Source: Pseudomonas moraviensis
GTDB taxonomy: Bacteria; Pseudomonadota; Gammaproteobacteria; Pseudomonadales; Pseudomonadaceae
Length of the DNA stretch: 64,000 bases
NCBI RefSeq assembly: GCF_900105805.1
Contig: NZ_LT629788.1
Coordinates: 2,170,001 to 2,234,000, forward strand
Reading direction: 5' to 3'
The translations under genes and the position numbers were made by a program. Below are positions 58,248 through 64,000 of this stretch, in pieces. The notes below the pieces were generated by a model. That model saw nothing but the letters and a program-made list of their open reading frames with translations, was not told the DNA's origin and searched no databases. The first letter of the stretch is position 1. Each line of letters begins with the position of its first letter.

Positions 58248-60374
58248 ATGCCGTCGTCCAAATCACTGCCCACTGCCCTGCTCGGTCTGGCCCTGGCCTG
58301 TCCGGCAATGGCCGAGACCCAGGGTCTGGAGCTGGGGCAAGTGCTGATTTCGGCGGATGAGCGCAGCGGCACGGATGCAGCGGTCGAAGAGGCTCACGAA
58401 CGCCTCGAACAGGTGCCCGGCGGCAGCAACGTGGTCGACATGCGCCAGCCGTTGCAGGGCCGCGTGGCCAGCAATCAGGACGTGCTGGCCTATCAGCCAG
58501 GGGTGTATGCGCAGTCGGCGGGCAACGAAGGCGTGAAGATTTCCATCCGCGGATCGGGGATCAACCGCGCACCCGGCGCCCACGCCTCGGGGCTGTATAC
58601 GATGCTCGATGGCCTGCCGTTGACCGGCCCCGGCGGCACTCCGTATGAATTGCTCGAGCCGCTATGGGTCGACCATGTCGAAGTGCTGCGCGGCGCCAAC
58701 GGCTTTGATCGCGGCGCGCTGGCGCTGGGCGGCGCTATCGATTACGTCAGCCACACCGGTTACACCGCGCCGAAACTGCAAGTGCGCTACGCCACCGGCA
58801 GCCATGGTTATCAGCAAAGACAGGTCAGCTCCGGGCAAGTGCTGGGGGATTTCGATTACTACGTGTCGCTGACCGGTGCCGACGCCGATGGCTATCAGGA
58901 CCACACCGCCAGTGAAAGCAAAGGCCTGATCGCCAACTTCGGCTATCGCTTCAACCCGAACCTGGAAACCCGCTTCTACTTCCGCTACCGGGAAACCGAC
59001 AACGACCTCGCCGGCCGCGTGACCAAACATTCCATCGAACACAGTCCTCGGGCAGCCAACCCGGCGTATGTGGCGCGCGACGACAGCCGCAAACAACCCG
59101 GCAGTACCTTCATCGGCAACAAGACCACGTTCTACCTCGACGACGATTCGAGCATCCAGACCGGCCTCGTCTACCACGACTACCCGATGGATTTGCGCGA
59201 AGGCCCGAACCGGCTGAAGGTGGCTTACACCGACGTCAGCGGCACCTTCGACTACAAGCGCCGCGACACCCTGTTCGGCCTGGAAAGCCGCAGCACTGTC
59301 GGGCTGCGCGTCACCAAGCACCTGCCCAACGATGGCGCCAGCGAGTTCGTGCGCATCCCGAGCGGCAACACCGCCAGCTATGCACCGGGCACGCGTATGC
59401 GCAACTTCACTTATCAGGGGTCGGACACCGTGCTGCATTTCGGTAACGACCTGGAAATCGCCGACGACCTCTGGCTGACCACCGGCCTCGCCGCCATCTA
59501 CACCCGCCGCGAGAGCGCCGTGACCTACCCGCAGGGCGGCGGCAAAACCAGTCTCAACGACTGGGACTACGCACCGCGCATTGGCCTGCGCTACCAGATC
59601 ACACCGGACGTGCAAGTGTTCGGCAACCTCAGCCGCTCCGTCGAAGCCCCGCATCCGTGGTCATTGATCTACAGCTCCAACGTTCGCTTCCCTGCCGGCA
59701 ACGGTGCCGCCACCGGCACCCAGCGCGACCCGATCGAACTGCAAAACCAGACCGCCACCACCCTGGAACTCGGCGGCCGTGGCGACAGCGCCTTCGGCGA
59801 ATGGAGCCTTGCCTGGTACTACGCGCAAGTTCGTCACGAACTGCTCTCGGTACTGCCCGACGCCAACGCCGTCACGCCTTACGAACTCAACGCCAGCCCG
59901 ACCGTTCACCAAGGCATCGAGGCCAGCCTCGACAGCAAACTCTGGACCGCCGCCGACGGGCGCCAGTTGAGCTTGCGCCAGGCCTACACGTTCAGCGATT
60001 TCCACTACCGCGACGATGAACGCTTCGGCAACAACCGCCTGCCCGGTTTGCCGATGCACTACTATCAGGGCGAACTGCGCTACGACTGGCCGCAAGGTTT
60101 CTTCGCGGCCGTGAACACGCAGCTGGTATCCAAAGTGGCCGTGGACTACGCCAACAGCTATTACGCCGACCCGTACGCCCTGTTCGGCGCCACGCTGGGC
60201 TACAACGCGCCGAAGGGTGACTGGCAAGGCTGGGTGGACATGCGCAACCTGACCGGCAAACGCTACGCAGCAACGGTCACCCCGGGGTATGACGACAAAG
60301 GGCTGGATGCCGCACGGTCGACACCGGGTGAAGGGATGGGTGTTTATGTTGGGGTTTCGTGGAGTTTGTTGTGA
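58248..60374 (+). CDS. TonB-dependent receptor
   Basis: ATG 58248 has TGGAG seven bases upstream. The 708-residue protein has a signal peptide (about 1-22, ending PAMA), a plug domain (NVVDMRQPLQGRVASNQDVLAYQPGVYAQ, WVDHVEVLRGANGFDRGALALGGAIDYVS) and a barrel ending VYVGVSWSLL. ISIRGSGINRAPGAHASGLYTMLDGLP is a characteristic plug segment. There is no Fur-like box that I can recognise in the 189 bases upstream. The substrate could be a metal chelate, vitamin B12-like ligand or other nutrient. Confidence 0.9.
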   Translation: MPSSKSLPTALLGLALACPAMAETQGLELGQVLISADERSGTDAAVEEAHERLEQVPGGSNVVDMRQPLQGRVASNQDVLAYQPGVYAQSAGNEGVKISIRGSGINRAPGAHASGLYTMLDGLPLTGPGGTPYELLEPLWVDHVEVLRGANGFDRGALALGGAIDYVSHTGYTAPKLQVRYATGSHGYQQRQVSSGQVLGDFDYYVSLTGADADGYQDHTASESKGLIANFGYRFNPNLETRFYFRYRETDNDLAGRVTKHSIEHSPRAANPAYVARDDSRKQPGSTFIGNKTTFYLDDDSSIQTGLVYHDYPMDLREGPNRLKVAYTDVSGTFDYKRRDTLFGLESRSTVGLRVTKHLPNDGASEFVRIPSGNTASYAPGTRMRNFTYQGSDTVLHFGNDLEIADDLWLTTGLAAIYTRRESAVTYPQGGGKTSLNDWDYAPRIGLRYQITPDVQVFGNLSRSVEAPHPWSLIYSSNVRFPAGNGAATGTQRDPIELQNQTATTLELGGRGDSAFGEWSLAWYYAQVRHELLSVLPDANAVTPYELNASPTVHQGIEASLDSKLWTAADGRQLSLRQAYTFSDFHYRDDERFGNNRLPGLPMHYYQGELRYDWPQGFFAAVNTQLVSKVAVDYANSYYADPYALFGATLGYNAPKGDWQGWVDMRNLTGKRYAATVTPGYDDKGLDAARSTPGEGMGVYVGVSWSLL

Positions 60375-60391
60375 AGCCCAACCCAATTCCA

Positions 60392-60480
60392 ATGTGGGAG
60401 CGAGCCTGCTCGCGAAAGCGGTGTATCAGTTATGAATTATTCGCCTGACACGACGCCCTCGCGAGCAGGCTCGCTCCCAC
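60392..60480. repeat. REP inverted pair (REPIN)
   Basis: TGTGGGAGCGAGCCTGCTCG is mirrored by CGAGCAGGCTCGCTCCCACA after a 45-base spacer. The remaining bases up to 60645 should hold the SseB promoter; I see no further feature. Confidence 0.9.
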
Positions 60481-60645
60481 AGTTGGTTTTGTGGTGCTGG
60501 GTAGAGCAGCGCAACTTACTGCGCCGGTTCTGGTGTCTGAAAGTCCTTACATCCGGAATCTTCAGACAAGCCCCATCGTGAATGCAGGTATATTCGTCGC
60601 GGCGGGATAATCATCGCATTCCATCGAAAATAACGGACTGACCTC

Positions 60646-61431
60646 ATGGATACTTCGCAAGAAAACCCTCTGGAAACATCACTCCGACTGGCCGCCGACG
60701 AACCTGCGCATCGTCCAGAGTTCTATCGCATGCTCCTGGACTCCACCGTCTACATCCTCGGCACAGCGGGTGCTGCTCAAGGCCATGTCAATCTCGAAGC
60801 CGGCAGCAACATCAGCATCGCCCATTGGCAGAAGCCCGATGGCACGCCGGTCATTCCGTTCTTCTCCTCGCTGCCAACACTGCAACAATCCATCGACAGC
60901 GAGCAGAGCTACGTTGAGATCCCCGCCCGGTCACTGTTCGAAATCACCTTGGGCGCGTTGCTCTTCCTCAATCCCAAGTCGCCCTACGGCAAAGAGTTCG
61001 TCCCGGATGAAGTGCAACACCTGCTCTCGGGTGAAATCGGCCGTCCCGCCACGCAACGCACGGTTGAGAAAGAAACCAATGTGTTGCTTGGACAACCTTC
61101 GGACTATCCATCGGCCATGGTTCACTCGCTCTCGCAACTGCTGGCCAAACATCCAAACGTGAAGCGCGCATTTCTGGCACTGATGCACGACGCCTCGATC
61201 GATGAAAAACCGCACCTGATCGTCGGCATCGAAGCAGATGGCGATATCGAGCAGGTCATGCGCGAAGCCGGCAACGTCGCTGGGAACACAGCGCCAGATG
61301 GCGGCCCGGTTGATTTTTGTCGCGTGCTGACGGGAGAAGCCGGGCTGAGTGATTACTTCCTTAAGGAGACCAAACCGTTCTACGAACGCAAGTCACCGAG
61401 CAAGCTGCGTTCTTTTTTTGGCTTTGGTTGA
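60646..61431 (+). CDS. sseB: SseB family protein (enhanced serine sensitivity)
   Basis: The 261-residue protein has the SseB N-domain (ALLDSTVYILG-like MLLDSTVYILGTAGAAQGHVN, PVIPFFSSLPTLQQSI, ARSLFEITLGALLFLNPKSPYGKEF) and SseB C-domain (AFLALMHDASIDEKPHLIVGIEADGDIEQV). SseB overexpression causes serine sensitivity in E. coli; the biochemical role is unknown, though the two-domain length (about 260) is complete. It is cytoplasmic. It is separated by 145 bases from msrA, probably as independent units. Confidence 0.88.
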   Translation: MDTSQENPLETSLRLAADEPAHRPEFYRMLLDSTVYILGTAGAAQGHVNLEAGSNISIAHWQKPDGTPVIPFFSSLPTLQQSIDSEQSYVEIPARSLFEITLGALLFLNPKSPYGKEFVPDEVQHLLSGEIGRPATQRTVEKETNVLLGQPSDYPSAMVHSLSQLLAKHPNVKRAFLALMHDASIDEKPHLIVGIEADGDIEQVMREAGNVAGNTAPDGGPVDFCRVLTGEAGLSDYFLKETKPFYERKSPSKLRSFFGFG

Positions 61432-61575
61432 ATACGTTCTGACGAGATCGCAGTCGTCTGCATGTCGCTTGATCAGAGGGCGAGTGGTCGATTCTGATGA
61501 GCGCGCCCTTGGATTCTTTCAACCCGCCCTCATAACAATGCATATCCCCATCGTCTCCGAGAGGAAGGACACACC

Positions 61576-62082
61576 ATGACCACTCAAACCGAAACTGCCA
61601 TTCTCGCCGGCGGCTGCTTCTGGGGCATGCAGGACCTGTTGCGTCGCTACCCGGGCGTGCTGAAAACCCGCGTCGGTTATACCGGCGGCGACGTGCCGAA
61701 TGCCACCTACCGTAACCACGGCAACCACGCCGAAGCCATTGAGATCGAGTTCGATCCCGCGGTGATCAGCTACCGGCAGATCCTTGAGTTCTTCTTCCAG
61801 ATCCACGACCCGAGCACGCCGAACCGTCAGGGCAACGATCTTGGCCCGAGCTATCGCTCGGCGATCTACTACCTCAACGACGAGCAACGCGCCGTCGCCG
61901 AAGACACCGCTGCCGATGTCGACGCTTCGAAGCTATGGCCCGGCAAAGTGGTCACCGAGATCGAACCGGCCGGCCCCTTCTGGGAAGCGGAACCCGAGCA
62001 CCAGGATTACCTGGAGCGGATTCCGAATGGCTACACCTGCCACTTCATCCGACCGAACTGGAAACTGCCGAAGCGCGCTTAA
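61576..62082 (+). CDS. msrA: Peptide methionine sulfoxide reductase MsrA
   Basis: The 168-residue enzyme has GGCFWGMQDLLRRYPGV with catalytic Cys14, TGGDVPNATYRNHGNHAEAIEIEFDP and PSYRSAIYYLNDEQRAVAE. It reduces the S epimer of methionine sulfoxide in proteins. Cys155 (GYTCHF) may act as the resolving thiol; the longer C-terminal Cys tail of E. coli MsrA is absent, so this is a short-form MsrA. AAGGA supports the start. It is convergent with the MFS gene. Confidence 0.95.
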   Translation: MTTQTETAILAGGCFWGMQDLLRRYPGVLKTRVGYTGGDVPNATYRNHGNHAEAIEIEFDPAVISYRQILEFFFQIHDPSTPNRQGNDLGPSYRSAIYYLNDEQRAVAEDTAADVDASKLWPGKVVTEIEPAGPFWEAEPEHQDYLERIPNGYTCHFIRPNWKLPKRA

Positions 62083-62102
62083 AGAAACGGGTGATGGCGG
62101 GT

Positions 62103-63320
62103 TCAATGCGCCGCCACTACCGAAGCTCCGACAGAGCGCGGGCCCGACTTGAAACCGTGGGCCCGGGCACCCCAGGCAATGGCGAAGCCGATAGCGACCA
62201 GTGCCAGCATGGCCCACGGGAATGCGGCAACGCCCCAGCGATCGAGCAACACGCCGCCGACGACACCGCTGCCAGCGATCGCGCTGTTCCACGCCACCAC
62301 GTTCAACGACAAGGCGACATCCGCTCCGTCGCCCGCCGCATCCGCCAGCGCGGTTTGCAGCAAAGTTGCCGCGCCGCCAAAGGTCAAACCCCATACCGCC
62401 ACGCCAACGTAGATCACCTCCGGCATACCCCCGCCAAAACCCAGCGCCACGCAGACGACGGCAAACGTCGCAAGGCTCAGAAGGACCGTCGTACGCAGCA
62501 GCGGCTCGACCAGCTTCGCCGTCAGCCATATGCCCGCCAGCGCAGCAATGCCAAAGACCAACAAGACCAGATCAACACGATCGGCCATTCCTGCCGGCGC
62601 AATGAACGGCGCAATGTAGGTGTAGAGAATGTTATGCGCGAGCATCCAGCTGATCACCACCGCAAGCACAGGGCGAACGCCCGGGGTGGTCAGGACGTTG
62701 CGCAGCGGCAGGCGTTGATGGGCCGGTTGCGGCGGGTAATCCGGCACTTTCATCAGCACCCAGACGATCAATAGCAGGGTCAGCGCCGACATGAGGCCGA
62801 ATGTGCTGCGCCAGCCGACCAGCCCGCCGAGCCACGTCCCCAGCGGCACGCCCAGCGACAGCGCAATCGGCGTACCGACCATTGCCAGTGCCAGTGCCTT
62901 GCCCTGCTGCTCGGGTACGACCATGCGTCGCGCATAGCCGGCCAACAAACTCCACGCCAACCCCGCTGCGACCCCGGCGAAGAAGCGCGCGACCAGCGTT
63001 ACGCCGTAGTGTGACGACAGCGCAGTGATCGAATTGAACACCAGGAAGCCGACGATCGTCAGCAGCAGCACATTGCGGCGCCGCCAGCCGCGGGTGGCGA
63101 TGGTCATCGGGATCACCGCCAGTACCGACCCCAATGCGTATGCGGTCACCATTTGCCCTGCCATGGAGGGCGAAATCGTTAAACCCTCGCTGATCAGCGG
63201 CAGCAGCCCGGCGGGCAGGGTTTCGGTGACGATACAGATGAAGCCTGTCATCGCCAGCGCCAGCAAAGCGCCGATGGGAAGGCGTTTTGGGGTGGCTGTC
63301 AACGTTATTGATGGTGTCAC
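62103..63320 (-). CDS. MFS efflux transporter, DHA1 type
   Basis: GTG 63320 is the start, since AAGGAG lies six bases upstream; the encoded product begins MTPSITLTATPKRLPIG. The 405-residue protein has about 12 helices and MFS motifs GSVLAVIPMTIATRGWRRRNVLL (motif A-like) and ALAMVGTPIALSLGVPLGTWLGGLVGWR (motif C-like). It belongs to the AraJ/YdhP-like DHA1 group, which exports sugars, drugs or metabolites. It is divergent from a TetR gene, the usual arrangement for a repressor-controlled efflux pump. Confidence 0.9.
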   Translation of the reverse strand: MTPSITLTATPKRLPIGALLALAMTGFICIVTETLPAGLLPLISEGLTISPSMAGQMVTAYALGSVLAVIPMTIATRGWRRRNVLLLTIVGFLVFNSITALSSHYGVTLVARFFAGVAAGLAWSLLAGYARRMVVPEQQGKALALAMVGTPIALSLGVPLGTWLGGLVGWRSTFGLMSALTLLLIVWVLMKVPDYPPQPAHQRLPLRNVLTTPGVRPVLAVVISWMLAHNILYTYIAPFIAPAGMADRVDLVLLVFGIAALAGIWLTAKLVEPLLRTTVLLSLATFAVVCVALGFGGGMPEVIYVGVAVWGLTFGGAATLLQTALADAAGDGADVALSLNVVAWNSAIAGSGVVGGVLLDRWGVAAFPWAMLALVAIGFAIAWGARAHGFKSGPRSVGASVVAAH

Positions 63321-63449
63321 GGGATGCTCCTTGAAAAGCCTTCGCTGATATAAATACCGATCGATCTAGATCCTGAAGGCGCACAAGGAGCGTTGTCAAC
63401 AATTTCTGTATCGACTAGTCTTTATATGAATTCAACGAGGAGCTTTGCC
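63321..63449. promoter_or_regulatory. Divergent control region of the MFS/TetR pair
   Basis: CGATCG (63358-63363) overlaps GATCTAGATC (63363-63372), and GACTAGTC lies at 63413-63420, about 50 bases apart. These short palindromes are plausible operators, but none is long enough to be certain. The TetR gene has ACGAGGAG before its start. Confidence 0.5.
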
Positions 63450-64000
63450 ATGGCGAGAACCGGTCGCCCCCGTCAGTTTGATCGCGACGACGCTGTCGAT
63501 CAGGCCATGCAGCTGTTCTGGCAACACGGCTACGACGCGACATCGCTCGCCCAATTGAAGGCCGGACTTGGCGGAGGGATTTCAGCGCCGAGCTTCTACG
63601 CCGCGTTCGGTTCCAAGGAAGCCTTGTTCGATGAATGTGTGCAGCGTTATCTGACGACCTACGCGCAAGTCACCGAATGCCTGTGGGACGAAAGTCTGGC
63701 ACCGCGCGACGCCATCGAGAGCGCGTTGCGCCAGTCGGCACGCATGCAGTGCGACGACGCGCATCCCAAGGGCTGCATGGTCACTTTGGGCGTCATGAGC
63801 GCACCAAGCCCGGAAAATGCCCACGTGGTGCGATCCCTGACCCACTCACGCCAGCGCACCCGCGCGGGAATTCAAGCCTGCGTCGAGCGCGCTGTGAGTG
63901 CCGGTGAGCTGGCCAGCGACACAAATTCGGCGGCGATGGCGACGGTATTCGACAGTTTCCTGCAAGGCATATCCATACTCGCCAGAGACAACACCGCGCT
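63450..64000 (+). CDS. TetR-family transcription regulator (3' part missing)
   Basis: ATG 63450 follows GAGGAG. About 183 residues are visible before the window ends. The N-terminal helix-turn-helix is clear (RTGRPRQFDRDDAVDQAMQLFWQHGYDATSL, LAQLKAGLGGGISAPSFYAAFGSKEALFDECVQRYLTTYAQ), followed by a helical ligand domain with CMVTLGVMSAPSPENAHVV and FDSFLQGISILARD. It resembles repressors of MFS efflux genes that respond to toxic compounds. It should control the divergent MFS gene at 62103-63320. It is nearly complete, since TetR proteins are about 190-220 aa. Confidence 0.92.
   Translation, partial: MARTGRPRQFDRDDAVDQAMQLFWQHGYDATSLAQLKAGLGGGISAPSFYAAFGSKEALFDECVQRYLTTYAQVTECLWDESLAPRDAIESALRQSARMQCDDAHPKGCMVTLGVMSAPSPENAHVVRSLTHSRQRTRAGIQACVERAVSAGELASDTNSAAMATVFDSFLQGISILARDNTA

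Overview
The window looks like chromosome of a Pseudomonas of the fluorescens group. The evidence is high GC and heavily biased codon use, many intergenic REP/REPIN palindromes built on a core like GCGAGCAGGCTCRCTCCYACA, a lexA2-imuA-imuB-dnaE2 mutagenesis cassette, a cyanide-insensitive-type cioAB oxidase, TonB receptors with a Fur-like box, and many c-di-GMP and two-component proteins. I see no phage, integrase, insertion sequence, CRISPR array, rRNA or tRNA. Genes at both edges are cut.

Layout. 1-2.4 kb: the tail of a strictosidine-synthase/SMP-30-like gene and small stress-type proteins (DUF465, DUF4142, two disordered acidic proteins). 2.6-8.1 kb: a tightly overlapping rsbR-rsbS-rsbT-phosphatase-kinase-hybrid kinase operon, a stressosome-like partner-switching module joined to two-component signalling. 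8.1-14 kb: an exact 134-bp tandem REPIN array, a class II UvrA paralogue, a hybrid histidine kinase and a GntR/FCD regulator. 14.4-16.1 kb: a CsgG/DUF4810/DUF799 lipoprotein operon. 16.4-22.1 kb: dnaE2, imuB, imuA and lexA2 read leftwards from a palindromic operator over the lexA2 ribosome site. 22.3-29.8 kb: one leftward unit of a GntR/UTRA regulator, an AprA-like flavoprotein, an AprB-like 8Fe ferredoxin, a NrtA/TauA-type ABC transporter, a HEAT-repeat protein and a DUF971 protein, with most junctions overlapping as ATGA. Its substrate is unknown.

30-35 kb: Dyp peroxidase, DUF72 and pyruvate-oxidase-like genes, then a cupin and a YghU-like glutathione enzyme. 35.4-39.9 kb: a Fur-box-associated TonB siderophore receptor, a GAF histidine kinase and an AraC regulator. 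40.4-44.4 kb: an MFS acid transporter with FAH-family hydrolase, SDR and D-2-hydroxyacid dehydrogenase genes, probably a sugar-acid catabolic set. 45-53.5 kb: a lipoprotein, two unknown genes, a diguanylate cyclase, a thioesterase, an OsmC-YcaO fusion and a CHASE-like/PAS/GGDEF/EAL protein. 53.5-58 kb: VOC-cioA-cioB, a small helical protein and PPK2. 58.2-64 kb: a second TonB receptor, SseB, MsrA and a divergent MFS/TetR pair.

The most unusual non-coding signal is a dispersed element of about 345 bp present twice (44551-44899 and 56879-57219). Its hairpin stems differ between copies by compensating changes while the loops stay nearly constant, which suggests selection on folded structure. A second dispersed family (25205-25382 and 48258-48410) has MITE-like inverted ends and lies in opposite orientations.
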